From contig NZ_JAMXLE010000001.1 in the NCBI RefSeq assembly GCF_024055895.1, forward strand, positions 1,178,001-1,242,000: a DNA stretch of 64,000 nt, given 5' to 3'. A program made the position numbers and the translations under genes. Below are positions 10,256 to 19,057 of the stretch, piece after piece; the stretch's first letter is position 1; the number at the start of each line of letters is the position of its first letter. Origin of the DNA: Rhizobium sp. L1K21 (lineage in GTDB: Bacteria > Pseudomonadota > Alphaproteobacteria > Rhizobiales > Rhizobiaceae). The notes below the pieces were generated by a model that saw only the letters and a program-made list of their open reading frames with translations, ran no database searches and had not been told where the DNA came from.

Positions 10256-10458
10256 TCCTGTTCGTCCGTCTTGTCGGAAGAGGGAATACGGCGTCCCTGA
10301 TCGTGATCTTTTTTGGCTTTTTCATTCAAGGCCGTTGTCAGGTTCTTTTCCGCCTTTGTGCGGCCGAAGGAAATGCGGTTTTGCTCGGCAGCCTTCTGCT
10401 TCTCGTCTCGCGCCTTGCGCTTGCGGAACTGTTTCAGGTTGACAACGTCTGAAGCCAT
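10252..10458 (-). CDS. DUF4169 family small protein
   Basis: This 68-aa, very basic, low-complexity helical protein starts MASDVVNLKQFRKRKAR and continues with a Lys/Glu-rich body. This start is the hallmark of the DUF4169 family, small alphaproteobacterial proteins of unknown function. It lies between the SspB-like gene and the ribbon-helix-helix gene, in the same direction and with the downstream start overlapping its stop. Function is unknown. Confidence 0.75.
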   Translation of the reverse strand: MASDVVNLKQFRKRKARDEKQKAAEQNRISFGRTKAEKNLTTALNEKAKKDHDQGRRIPSSDKTDEQD

Positions 10459-10488
10459 GGGCGGGGATCCTGTCTTTTCCGCCTGAAC

Positions 10489-11001
10489 CTATTTTTTGCG
10501 GAATGCATCCAATGAAACGACGGAAGCACCCTGCTTGTTGTCGCCGTCAGTGCCTTCTGCCGCAGTCTCTTCGTTGTCGGCTGCCGCATCCTGCATCGAA
10601 TGGTCTGCCATTTCCACGTCTTCGGCAAAGTCTTCTGCAGACATGGCCACGTCGAATTCCAGCTCGAAATTCACTGAAGGATCGTAAAAGCCGCGAATGG
10701 CGTTGAAGGGAATCACCAGCTTCTCGGGCTTGTCGGAGAAGGAAAGGCCGATTTCGAATTGCGAATCGGTGACTTTCAGATCCCAGAACTGGTGCTGGAT
10801 GACGATGGTCATCTGCTCGGCATATTTTTCCTTCAGATGCTGGGAAAGACGCACGCCCGGCGCATCTGTGAGAAAGGTGATGAAGAAGTGATGTTCGCCC
10901 GGGAGGACACCTGTCGCTGCAACCTCGCTCAACACTTTGCGGATAACGCCGCGAAGTGCGTCCTGCGCGAGAATGTCGTAGCGGATGTGATCCTGCCCCA
11001 T
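10489..11001 (-). CDS. sspB: SspB-family ClpXP adaptor (stringent starvation protein B homolog)
   Basis: The folded domain (IRYDILAQDALRGVIRKVL, then HHFFITFLTDAPGVRLSQHL and the VTDSQFEIGLSF region) matches alphaproteobacterial SspB. The tail is acidic and ends VVSLDAFRKK, resembling the ClpX-docking tail of such adaptors. SspB delivers ssrA-tagged proteins to ClpXP; the tmRNA gene that makes the tag lies 1.7 kb away. I chose the ATG at 10999-11001 (GAGG 8 bases upstream); an in-frame ATG 11 codons earlier would add MRHNEGNRGSH, unlike the family start. Confidence 0.85.
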   Translation of the reverse strand: MGQDHIRYDILAQDALRGVIRKVLSEVAATGVLPGEHHFFITFLTDAPGVRLSQHLKEKYAEQMTIVIQHQFWDLKVTDSQFEIGLSFSDKPEKLVIPFNAIRGFYDPSVNFELEFDVAMSAEDFAEDVEMADHSMQDAAADNEETAAEGTDGDNKQGASVVSLDAFRKK

Positions 11002-11045
11002 GTGTGAACCTCGATTTCCCTCGTTATGCCGCAATTGAAAAACAG

Positions 11046-11062
11046 CGCGGTTAATAACCGCG
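11046..11062. promoter_or_regulatory. 17-bp perfect palindrome in the sspB upstream region
   Basis: CGCGGTTAATAACCGCG reads the same on both strands and lies 45 bp upstream of the sspB start. It could be an operator for the sspB operon, for example for the ribbon-helix-helix protein encoded in that operon; this is inference from symmetry and position. Confidence 0.35.
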
Positions 11063-11367
11063 ATTACGATTCAATCCAAGAGAAATCTATATCTCAAGCG
11101 CGGCGGTGGCAAGGAAGTCCCCGTTGATGTATGGGGATGCCGATCATCTGTTACAGAGTGAAATCTTAATTGTGCAGAGGACGCTTGCTTAAATGCTCAA
11201 CCGTTCATACCACACATTTGTGAAAATTTTATCTGTGGGTAGCGGTTTTGCGGCGAGGAATTGTGACGTTTGGAGCGTAAAGCTGAATTTCGTTTTGAAG
11301 TCGGCGGCGCTTATACAAGCGTTTTTGACCGGCCACCTGCTCATGGATTGCATTAAGGGTACGATAA
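11063..11367. other. intergenic region, no gene recognised
   Basis: About 300 bases between the sspB upstream palindrome and the 442-aa gene. I see no convincing coding potential or RNA fold. TTGACC at 11326-11331 could be a -35 element for the downstream gene, but no clear -10 follows at proper spacing. Confidence 0.4.
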
Positions 11368-12696
11368 ATGAACCTAAGAACATCTCTAAGGGAACTCCCT
11401 GAAAACAAGCTTTTTCAGAAAGGCGACGTGTTTGTCCTGTTCGGTGAGCTTTTTGACCGGGGTTATGCAAATGGTCTGGTTGAGCAGGCCCGTGCAGCAG
11501 GCCTGGAGATCATTGGTTTCACCGTTGGCCGGCGTACCGAAAGCGGCGAGTTGCGGCCTTTGACAGACGAGGAACTGGCGACGGCTGAGGCGCGTCTTGG
11601 CGGGCGTATCATCAATGTGCCGCTGATGGCCGGTTTCGATCAGGATGCGCCTGCAGGCGGCCTGAAGCCACAGGAAATCATCGGCCAGCTGACGCTGGAG
11701 AATTGGAAAGACGCCAAGTTCGACTGGGATTATCTTGCCGAGTGCCGCAAGATCGGCGTTGACCGCTTCCGTTCTTCGGCGAAGGAGGCTTTTGCAAAGC
11801 TCGCCGACATGGTGCCGGAAGACAAGAATATCTATTTCGCCCATATCATGGCCGGCGGTGTTCCCAAGACAAAGGTTTTTCTGGCGCTTGCAAACCGGAT
11901 ATATAAGGGAACAGGCCCGCGTTTCCTCTCCTCGAACGACTTTATTGCCAGTGATCTCGGCAAGTTGGTTTTGCAGAATTTTGAGGAAGTGACCGCCAAT
12001 ACGTTTGACTGCCTGATTGAGGGCACGGCCGCAATCCGCGAGCGGGCCGAGAAAAATGGCAAGCAGGTGCGGTATTCGGCCTATGGCTATCACGGCACCG
12101 AGATTCTGATCAACGATGTCTATGAGTGGCAGACCTATTCAAACTACACGCAGGGCTACGCGAAGATCAAACTCGAGCAGATCGCTGAAGAGAACTGGGA
12201 GAAGGGGATCAAGGCAACGGTCTATAATTGCCCGGAAATCCGCACCAATTCCTCTGACATCTTTGTCGGCGTGGAATTGCCGCTGTTTTCACTTCTTCTG
12301 GCGATGAAGAAAGAGGGCGGTGGTGAATGGGTCGACAAGGCTTGGAACGTTTGCCGCGGACTTCTGCGTGAGGATGTATCGCTGGAAATGCTGTTGGAAA
12401 AGACGCAGACATTGAATGCCAGTGAAGTGTTCCTGAAAAACCGGGACTTTGCCGCCTGGCCGACGCCGAATGCGCCGGATCTGGCCGAAACTGTGATCGG
12501 AGTTTCGCGTGAGATCACCCAGCTGCACCAGTCGAACCATGCACTGATTACCGACAATCTCAGTGCGCTGGTGGTGAATGCTGCCGGTATGTTGATCTTC
12601 AAGGACATGTCAGAACCTGAAGGTCCGGTTGTGTGGCTGAACCACGATATTGTCGCCAAGCAGCTTATCGAATCCGCTCCCAAGGTCTCGCTCTGA
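11368..12696 (+). CDS. conserved protein of uncertain function, possibly FabMG-type enoyl-ACP reductase family
   Basis: This 442-aa cytoplasmic protein has no signal peptide or membrane segment. The N-terminus (KGDVFVLFGELFDRGYANGLVEQARAAG) reads like the first strand, glycine turn and helix of a Rossmann fold, as does FAHIMAGGVPKTKVFLALANR further on. Later segments (SAYGYHGTEILINDVYEWQTYSNYTQGYAK) are Tyr-rich. From memory, similar Hyphomicrobiales proteins carry the label FabMG-family enoyl-ACP reductase, but I cannot confirm this and see no classical FabI/FabV active-site signature. It is a monocistronic gene upstream of the convergent tmRNA gene. Confidence 0.8.
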   Translation: MNLRTSLRELPENKLFQKGDVFVLFGELFDRGYANGLVEQARAAGLEIIGFTVGRRTESGELRPLTDEELATAEARLGGRIINVPLMAGFDQDAPAGGLKPQEIIGQLTLENWKDAKFDWDYLAECRKIGVDRFRSSAKEAFAKLADMVPEDKNIYFAHIMAGGVPKTKVFLALANRIYKGTGPRFLSSNDFIASDLGKLVLQNFEEVTANTFDCLIEGTAAIRERAEKNGKQVRYSAYGYHGTEILINDVYEWQTYSNYTQGYAKIKLEQIAEENWEKGIKATVYNCPEIRTNSSDIFVGVELPLFSLLLAMKKEGGGEWVDKAWNVCRGLLREDVSLEMLLEKTQTLNASEVFLKNRDFAAWPTPNAPDLAETVIGVSREITQLHQSNHALITDNLSALVVNAAGMLIFKDMSEPEGPVVWLNHDIVAKQLIESAPKVSL

Positions 12697-12739
12697 GGCT
12701 TTGGCCCGTCGGGTGAAATGGCTGTTTTTGAAAAAGAAA

Positions 12740-13055
12740 GCGCGGGTGGGTGGAGGTTTCTGTTGCCAGGTACCTCCGAACCCCGCCTGAAGGGGCTAAC
12801 CAACAGGGCTTAAGATCGGGTAACCCGCACCGCCATTAGGCAGCGAGAGCGTAACCCTTAGCGTTGTTGTCATTTGCAACTACACTTTTGACCCGATAAC
12901 GGTGGTATCATGCCGAGCAAAAGTACGATCTTTACGCCCTTGTCGATCCTATTTCGCCCCCATCAAAAGCCGTCTTTACAAGCTTAAGGCGGTTTTTGGT
13001 GGAGGCGCCGGGTACCGCCCCCGGGTCCAATAGGTTTATTACATCGTCCGTTTAT
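12740..13055 (-). ncRNA. ssrA: transfer-messenger RNA, circularly permuted two-piece type
   Basis: The minus strand holds a permuted tmRNA. The acceptor piece comes first and has a T-arm-like segment ending CGCCTCC-A-CCA at 12997. After a short intervening loop, the coding piece starts GGGGGCG at 12961; the two ends pair as a 7-bp acceptor stem with one G-U. The tag frame runs 12877 to 12836 and reads ANDNNAKGYALAA then stop. G/C-rich pseudoknot stems follow to about 12745. Outer boundaries are approximate (plus or minus 20 bases). tmRNA rescues stalled ribosomes and tags products for ClpXP, with SspB as adaptor. Confidence 0.92.
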
Positions 13056-13062
13056 TGCCATA

Positions 13063-13079
13063 GCCGGATCAAGTCCGGC
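13063..13079. repeat. short palindromic intergenic repeat
   Basis: GCCGGATCAAGTCCGGC is an imperfectly centred palindrome (arms GCCGGA/TCCGGC) just upstream of the tmRNA acceptor piece. This word is a familiar intergenic palindrome in rhizobial and Brucella-like genomes. It may affect tmRNA 5' processing or simply be a repeat; not decidable here. Confidence 0.35.
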
Positions 13080-13296
13080 ACGTGTCATATAGGTGTTATG
13101 AGCGGTCATGAAAAGGGGTAAGTTTGCGATGCGTACGGCATCGGCCTGGAATATCGTGCTGTTCAGAAAGCATTGGAAAACGCCAAGCTGACAATGGCGC
13201 CTGATAGCGGGCGGCGTGTAGACTGTTGCGAAAGTGGTGCAAGACGCACCTGCTTGAGTGTAAAATTCTCTCAATCGAATCGGCGGTGGGAAGCTC

Positions 13297-14091
13297 ATGA
13301 AACAATATCTCGACTTACTTGCGCACGTGAAGGATACCGGTTCCGACCGCGGCGACCGAACGGGAACGGGTACGCGTTCCGTGTTCGGCTATCAGATGCG
13401 TTTCGATTTGTCGGAAGGCTTTCCGGTGACGACGACGAAGAAGCTGCACTTGCGCTCGATCATTCATGAGCTTTTGTGGTTTCTCAAGGGTGACACCAAT
13501 ATCGGATATCTGCGCGACAATGGCGTTACGATCTGGGATGAGTGGGCCGACGAGAACGGCGACCTCGGGCCGGTCTATGGTTCGCAGTGGCGCTCCTGGC
13601 CCGATTATAATGGCGGCCATATCGACCAGATCAAGCAACTGATCGAGGGGCTGAAGACCAATCCCAATTCACGCCGCCACATCGTGACAGCATGGAACCC
13701 GGCGCTGGTGGATGAAATGGCACTGCCGCCGTGCCATTGCCTGTTCCAGTTTTATGTGGCTGACGGCAAGCTCTCCTGCCAGCTTTATCAGCGCTCTGCC
13801 GATATCTTTCTCGGCGTGCCATTCAACATTGCGTCCTATGCGCTGCTGACCTTGATGATTGCGCAGGTGACCGGGCTCAAACCGGGGGATTTCGTGCATA
13901 CGCTCGGTGATGCGCATCTTTATCACAATCATTTCGAACAGGCAGAACTGCAGCTCAGCCGGGCACCAAAGGCGCTTCCTACCATGCGCTTGAACCCGGA
14001 CGTGAAAGACCTTTTTGCCTTTAAGTTTGAAGACTTTACGCTCGAGGGCTACGACGCTGATTCAAGCATCAGGGCGCCGATTGCGGTATGA
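13297..14091 (+). CDS. thyA: thymidylate synthase
   Basis: At 264 aa this is the exact length of bacterial ThyA. It opens [20 protein letters not shown] and carries [11 protein letters not shown] (phosphate/dUMP site), the catalytic Cys in [13 protein letters not shown] (near residue 146), [20 protein letters not shown] and the conserved C-terminal APIAV. It makes dTMP from dUMP using methylene-tetrahydrofolate and releases dihydrofolate, which the next gene (DHFR) would recycle. GGGAAG precedes the ATG. Confidence 0.98.
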   Translation: MKQYLDLLAHVKDTGSDRGDRTGTGTRSVFGYQMRFDLSEGFPVTTTKKLHLRSIIHELLWFLKGDTNIGYLRDNGVTIWDEWADENGDLGPVYGSQWRSWPDYNGGHIDQIKQLIEGLKTNPNSRRHIVTAWNPALVDEMALPPCHCLFQFYVADGKLSCQLYQRSADIFLGVPFNIASYALLTLMIAQVTGLKPGDFVHTLGDAHLYHNHFEQAELQLSRAPKALPTMRLNPDVKDLFAFKFEDFTLEGYDADSSIRAPIAV

Positions 14092-14278
14092 ACAAAATAT
14101 CTTCGACTGCCTTGCAGTCTATGGGATCAAGAGATAAGCAACCCGGAATCTGCAATCCATTCGCTAGGTTTGCGAGCGACAGAAAGGTGGTTATCCTACC
14201 GTGGGTGAAGACCAAGAAAAAAAAGAGTTCAACAACCCTCGAGCCCACCGTGTAAAAAAAAGCGCACCGAGGGTGCGT

Positions 14279-14947
14279 ATGCCCTCAGTCGCTTCAATTG
14301 TGGCACGAAGCTATCCCGACAAAATAATCGGCATAGAAAACACTTTGCCTTGGCATTTGCGCACGGATCTTCAGCTGTTCAAAAAACGAACGCAAGGTCA
14401 CGCCGTTATAATGGGCCGAAAAACCTTCGAGTCTATAGGCCAACCATTACCGAAGAGAACCAATATCATTCTTTCTCGCGCTGAGCCAAATTATCTAACG
14501 GAATTTCCGGAATTACGCTGGGCTCCTAATCCTGAAACTGCATTGCTGTTAGCTGATATTGACTCAATCATATCCGGCAAGATGGAGTTCTTCGTCATTG
14601 GCGGAGATCAGATATATCAAATTTTTGAGGGTCGAATTAATCGTATTTTTGTAACCGACGTGTTTTGTGGTCACATAAACGGTGATGCAAAATTTGAAAC
14701 AGATTTTGATGCAAAAACAAAGGGTAAGAAATCTGAGTGGTGGATCAAAAGCGAAGAAGACTTTCCTAGGTCAGATTTCGATGACTTTCCATTTAGGGTG
14801 ACCGAATATCGAAGACGTGTTCCTTTTCATCGGTACAGGGTGAAGGAGGAGTTGATGGGCCGAGAGCCAACTCTTGACGCGTTTTGGGAGCAATATCAGT
14901 TTCGGTTAGAGGCAGAGGTTTCTGAAGAGCAGTTGCCGCTTTTTTAG
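14279..14947 (+). CDS. dihydrofolate reductase, divergent and AT-rich
   Basis: DHFR motifs are clear: SVASIVARSYPDKIIG, LPWHLRTDLQLFKKRT with the active-site Asp, AVIMGRKTFESIGQPLPKRT and FFVIGGDQIYQIF. It would reduce dihydrofolate to tetrahydrofolate. At 222 aa it is 50-60 residues longer than usual FolA, because of an inserted or extended C-terminal part ending SEEQLPLF. I chose ATG 14279 (GAGG 6 bases upstream, directly before the first beta strand); a GTG at 14201 would add 26 basic residues. Codon use is strikingly AT-rich (many ATA, TTA, AAA, AAT), unlike thyA and hflK on either side, suggesting transfer. The gene sits where folA would be expected. Confidence 0.85.
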   Translation: MPSVASIVARSYPDKIIGIENTLPWHLRTDLQLFKKRTQGHAVIMGRKTFESIGQPLPKRTNIILSRAEPNYLTEFPELRWAPNPETALLLADIDSIISGKMEFFVIGGDQIYQIFEGRINRIFVTDVFCGHINGDAKFETDFDAKTKGKKSEWWIKSEEDFPRSDFDDFPFRVTEYRRRVPFHRYRVKEELMGREPTLDAFWEQYQFRLEAEVSEEQLPLF

Positions 14948-15154
14948 CGATTTCTTGTGAGCTGAACGTCGCTTCAAACTCTTAATGTATCACTCAATTA
15001 GGGGCGAGCCATTGAAACGGAAGAACCTGATACCTATAAGAGGTCGATAAGGCCTTGGGCGGTTTAAAATCAGGAGTTTTTGGCAAAAGCGAGACGTTTG
15101 CCGGAGGCGGCCTCATTTTCAACCGAGCGAGTGTTAACAAAACAAGAGGATTTG

Positions 15155-16249
15155 ATGCCCTGGAGCAATCAAAATGGCGGCGGCCCATGGGGCGGCGGCG
15201 GAGGAAACAATCAGGGACCCTGGGGGCAGGGACCACGCGGGCCGCAAGGCAACGGACCCCAGCCTGATCTCGATGAATTTATCAAGCGTAGCCAAGACCA
15301 GATGAAGCGCTTTCTGCCCGGTGGTGCGAATGGTGGCGTGTTCGTCATTGGTGCCGTGATCCTGGTTGTGTTCTGGCTTTTCCAGTCGATCTACACGGTG
15401 CAGCCGGATGAGCGCGGCGTGGAACTTCTGTTCGGCAAGCCGAAAAACGAAGTTTCCGAGCCCGGTCTGCACTTCCATTTCTGGCCGGTTGAAACCGTCG
15501 AAATGGTCAACATTACCGAGCAGCAGCAAAATATCGGCGCCACGTCTGGCAACGCTGATTCCGGGCTGATGCTGACAGGTGATCAGAACATCGTGAACGT
15601 TCAGTTCTCCGTTCTTTATGCGGTCACCGATCCGGCAGCCTATCTGTTCAAGGTCGAAGCGCCGCAGGATACGCTGCGCCAGGTGGCTGAGAGCGCGATG
15701 CGTGAAGTGGTCGGCTCGCGTCCGGCACAGGACATCTACCGCGACAATCGTCAGGCGGTTGCAGATGATGTGAAAAACACGATCCAGGCGACGCTCGACC
15801 AATACCAGGCCGGTATTTCGGTGACGACCGTTTCGATCGAGGACGCGGCACCGCCGCGCGAGGTGGCCGATGCCTTTGACGAGGTTCAGCGTGCCGAGCA
15901 GGATGAAGACCGCTTCGTAGAAGAGGCCAACCGTTACGCCAACCAGAAACTGGGTCGGGCGCGCGGTGAAGCCGCTCAGATCGGCGAAGAGGCGGCGGCC
16001 TATAAGGACCGCGTTGTCAAGGAAGCACAGGGTGAGGCCCAGCGCTTTGATGATATCTATGCCGAATATATCAAGGCTCCGGAAGTGACGCGCAAGCGCA
16101 TGTATCTGGAAACCATGGAAGGTGTATTGAAGGACACGAAAAAAGTGATCTCGGATGAGGCTTCCGGCACCGGCACGGTTCCTTATCTGTCGTTGAACGA
16201 GCTTCTCAAGCGGAACGAGACAACGACGACGACGGGAGGCAACAACTGA
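15155..16249 (+). CDS. hflK: FtsH protease activity modulator HflK
   Basis: The N-terminus is Gly/Pro-rich (NGGGPWGGGGGNNQGPWG), typical of HflK. A single membrane helix follows (about residues 51-71, VFVIGAVILVVFWLFQSIY), then a SPFH/prohibitin domain (VELLFGKPKNEVSEPGLHFHFWP) and a long coiled coil. HflK and HflC form a periplasm-facing cage around FtsH. I chose ATG 15155 because AAGAGGA precedes it and the protein then begins MPWSNQNGG. Its stop overlaps the hflC start (TGATG). Confidence 0.94.
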   Translation: MPWSNQNGGGPWGGGGGNNQGPWGQGPRGPQGNGPQPDLDEFIKRSQDQMKRFLPGGANGGVFVIGAVILVVFWLFQSIYTVQPDERGVELLFGKPKNEVSEPGLHFHFWPVETVEMVNITEQQQNIGATSGNADSGLMLTGDQNIVNVQFSVLYAVTDPAAYLFKVEAPQDTLRQVAESAMREVVGSRPAQDIYRDNRQAVADDVKNTIQATLDQYQAGISVTTVSIEDAAPPREVADAFDEVQRAEQDEDRFVEEANRYANQKLGRARGEAAQIGEEAAAYKDRVVKEAQGEAQRFDDIYAEYIKAPEVTRKRMYLETMEGVLKDTKKVISDEASGTGTVPYLSLNELLKRNETTTTTGGNN

Positions 16250-17166
16250 TGGAAAAGCGTCTTACAGCAATTCTCGTTGCCATCGCCGTCATCGCGTTCA
16301 TCGCCTATTCTTCCGTATTCGTTGTCAACGAGCGGCAGCAGGCCCTGGTTATCCGGTTCGGTGAAATTCAGTCTGTGAAGGACGAGCCGGGACTTTACTT
16401 CAAACTGCCATTTGCATTTCTTGATGCTGATCGCGTTCAGTATATTCAGGATCAGGCCCTGCGCTTTGATCTTGACGATATCCGCGTTCAGGTTCGGGGC
16501 GGCAAGTTCTACGAAGTGGATGCCTTTGTGGTCTACAAGATCACTGACGCAAGGCTTTTCCGGCAGGCGGTGTCGGGTGATCGTGCCGTTGCGGAATCAC
16601 GGTTGAGAACACGTCTCGATTCGGCACTTCGCCGGGTGTACGGTCTGCGCGGCTTTGAGGCTGCACTGTCGCAGGAGCGCAGTGCGATGATGCGTGAAGT
16701 TCAAAACGACTTGCGTAATGATGCCCAGACGCTCGGCCTCTCGATCATGGATGTGCGCATCAGACGCACGGACCTGACGAAGGAAGTGTCGCAGCAGACA
16801 TACGAGCGTATGAAGGCTGAACGTCTGGCAGAGGCTGAACTGATCCGTGCACGCGGTAACGAAGAAAGCCAGCGGCGCAAGGCTGTTGCCGACCGTCAGG
16901 TTGTGGAAATCGTTGCTGAAGCGCGCCGTGATGCGGAAGTCACCCGCGGTGAGGGCGATGCCGAGCGCAACGCGATCTTCGCGGCTGCCTATGGCAAGGA
17001 TCCGGAGTTCTTCGAGTTTTACCGCTCGATGAGCGCCTATTCGAATTCGCTGACGGGTGATGGAACGACGTTCCTGATCTCGCCGAATTCGGAATTCTTC
17101 CGCTTCTTCAACGAAGACAACGGATCGACACCACGTCAGTCGACCGCTCCGGCTGGCGGTAACTGA
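16249..17166 (+). CDS. hflC: FtsH protease modulator HflC
   Basis: This 305-aa SPFH-domain protein has an N-terminal membrane anchor (about residues 5-25), the conserved VVNERQQALVIRFGEIQSV-type start, IMDVRIRRTDL and a C-terminal helical region rich in Arg/Glu/Ala. It is the partner of HflK in the FtsH-regulating complex. Translation is coupled to hflK through a one-base stop/start overlap. It is followed after six bases by a DUF2065 gene, the usual alphaproteobacterial order. Confidence 0.95.
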   Translation: MEKRLTAILVAIAVIAFIAYSSVFVVNERQQALVIRFGEIQSVKDEPGLYFKLPFAFLDADRVQYIQDQALRFDLDDIRVQVRGGKFYEVDAFVVYKITDARLFRQAVSGDRAVAESRLRTRLDSALRRVYGLRGFEAALSQERSAMMREVQNDLRNDAQTLGLSIMDVRIRRTDLTKEVSQQTYERMKAERLAEAELIRARGNEESQRRKAVADRQVVEIVAEARRDAEVTRGEGDAERNAIFAAAYGKDPEFFEFYRSMSAYSNSLTGDGTTFLISPNSEFFRFFNEDNGSTPRQSTAPAGGN

Positions 17167-17172
17167 TCAGGC

Positions 17173-17367
17173 ATGTCTGACTTTTTTACAGGAATTGCAT
17201 TTTTCCTGGTGATCAAGGGGCTGGTCTATGCACTGGCCCCTCGGCTTTTGAAGGAGATGGCGGCCATGATTCCGTCCATTCCTGAGGATATATTGCGGCG
17301 GTTCGGGGTTGGGGCGATTGCCGTTGGTGTTTTTTTGATTTGGCTTATTCGGGTATATCTGGCGTAA
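17173..17367 (+). CDS. DUF2065 family small membrane protein
   Basis: This 64-aa protein has two predicted membrane segments (about 5-23 and 45-62). The motif IKGLVYALAPRLLKEMAAMIPSIPEDILRRFGV is split over the loop and is characteristic of DUF2065 (YjeT-like), regularly encoded after hflKC. Its role is unknown; location suggests assistance to the HflKC/FtsH or Deg quality-control module. Confidence 0.85.
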   Translation: MSDFFTGIAFFLVIKGLVYALAPRLLKEMAAMIPSIPEDILRRFGVGAIAVGVFLIWLIRVYLA

Positions 17368-17417
17368 ATTCGATTCGCCGGTCATTATCCGCGTGAAGAC
17401 TGAGGAGACAGCCTTTT

Positions 17418-18938
17418 ATGCTTCGCCGCCATGTAGTCAGCGTGAGTGCTGCACTCTCACTCGCCTTTAGCCTTGTTACGGTCGATGCCGGCTTTGCGCC
17501 AGTCATGGCGCGTGATCTTTCCAGGGGGCCTGCTTCCGTTGCTGAGCTTGCGGAAGGGCTGGCAGACACGGTGGTGAATATCGCCATTTCCCAGAAGGCT
17601 GAAGGCGGCGTTGACGATTCGCCGGCTCCGCTTGTCGATGAAGGTGCGCCGTTTCCTGAATATTTCCGCGATTTTTTCGACGACAAGGGCGGGCGTGACA
17701 CCGGACGCAATATCAGTTCGCTCGGTTCAGGTTTTGTCATCGGGCCGGAAGGCTACATCGTCACCAACAATCATGTGATTGAGGGCGCAACCCAGATCAC
17801 GGTGAACTTCGCCAATGGAAGCAAGCTTCCTGCAACGCTGGTCGGTACGGATAAGAAGACAGACCTTGCTCTATTGAAGGTCGAGCCGAAAGCCCCGTTG
17901 AAATTTGCGCGTTTTGGCGATTCCGACGAGATGCGCATCGGCGACTGGGTGATGGCGATCGGTAACCCGTTCGGTCTCGGCGGCACGGTGACGCTTGGCA
18001 TTGTCTCCGCCCGTGGCCGCAACATCAATGCCGGTCCTTACGATGATTTTCTGCAGACCGACGCTGCCATTAACAAGGGTAATTCCGGCGGTCCGCTCTT
18101 CAATATGTATGGTGAGGTGATCGGCGTAAACACGGCCATCATCAGTCCATCCGGCGGCTCGATCGGCATCGGATTTGCCACACCGTCGGAACTCGCAGCC
18201 AATGTGGTCAGCCAGTTGAAAGAGTTTGGCGAGACGCGGCGTGGCTGGCTTGGCGTGCGCATTCAGCCGGTCGAGGCGGATGTCGCTGAAAGCCTGGGGC
18301 TTGATATGCCGCGCGGCGCGTTGATTGCCGGTATTATCGAGGGCGGGCCGGTGTCGGATGGACCGCTTCAGGCAGGCGACGTGGTGCTGACGTTCAACGG
18401 CAAGGAAATCTTGAATGCAAAGGCGTTGACGCGCGCCGTGGCGGAAAGTCCGGTCGACAAGGACCTGCCGGTGAAAATCATGCGCGATGGCAAGGAAATG
18501 GATGTCACGGTGCGGCTGGCGCTTGTGGAAGAGACAGCTGCTGACGAGCCCAGTGACGAAGAGACCGTCCAGCCGTTTGACGAAGACGAGATGACCTCGC
18601 CCGACGACGAAAGCGAGAATGGCGGCGAGATGTCGGAACAGTTGCTCGTGCTCGGAATGCTTCTCTCTCCGCTGGATGATGCAGCCCGTGAAGAATTCGG
18701 TATCGACGAAGCCGTTGACGGGGTTCTTGTGTCCGAAGTGGAGGAGGGCTCTGCTGCGGCTCAACAGGGCATCGTGCCGGGTGACGTGGTGGTCGAAGTC
18801 AGCCAGGAGTTTGTGGCCACGCCTGATGAGGTTGCAACAAGGGTTGGCAAGCTGCGGGAAGAGGGGCGGCGCAACGCGCAGGTGCTCGTTTCCAATGCGG
18901 CAGGCGATTTGCGTTTTCTGGCGCTGCGGCTGGAATAA
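17418..18938 (+). CDS. Deg/HtrA-family periplasmic serine protease
   Basis: At 506 aa it has an N-terminal signal peptide (about residues 1-32), a trypsin-like domain and two PDZ domains. The catalytic triad is visible: His in NNHVIEGA (near 119), Asp in KTDLALLKV (near 149) and Ser in NKGNSGGPLFN (near 223). It degrades or refolds damaged envelope proteins. Between the PDZ domains is an acidic linker (DEPSDEETVQPFDEDEM). It follows hflK-hflC-DUF2065, a common alphaproteobacterial arrangement. GAGGAG lies about 11 bases before the ATG. Whether it is DegP, DegQ or MucD-like is not resolved. Confidence 0.93.
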   Translation: MLRRHVVSVSAALSLAFSLVTVDAGFAPVMARDLSRGPASVAELAEGLADTVVNIAISQKAEGGVDDSPAPLVDEGAPFPEYFRDFFDDKGGRDTGRNISSLGSGFVIGPEGYIVTNNHVIEGATQITVNFANGSKLPATLVGTDKKTDLALLKVEPKAPLKFARFGDSDEMRIGDWVMAIGNPFGLGGTVTLGIVSARGRNINAGPYDDFLQTDAAINKGNSGGPLFNMYGEVIGVNTAIISPSGGSIGIGFATPSELAANVVSQLKEFGETRRGWLGVRIQPVEADVAESLGLDMPRGALIAGIIEGGPVSDGPLQAGDVVLTFNGKEILNAKALTRAVAESPVDKDLPVKIMRDGKEMDVTVRLALVEETAADEPSDEETVQPFDEDEMTSPDDESENGGEMSEQLLVLGMLLSPLDDAAREEFGIDEAVDGVLVSEVEEGSAAAQQGIVPGDVVVEVSQEFVATPDEVATRVGKLREEGRRNAQVLVSNAAGDLRFLALRLE

Positions 18939-19057
18939 CGCGCAACGGCCACCGAAACGCGTTTGAATGATTGCATCAGAAACTTGAATGCGATTGGTGT
19001 CTGCTTTCGGGCTAGTGTCGAGCGCAGACACGTTCTTTTCTCAGAAAGATAGCGCCG

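Noticed and set aside
11193-11402. 69-codon plus-strand ORF before the 442-aa gene
   Set aside because: No ribosome site or family pattern, and it overlaps the better-supported gene start.
17871-19031. A 386-codon minus-strand frame opposite the Deg protease gene
   Set aside because: Antisense to an intact protease with catalytic triad; no recognisable domain of its own.
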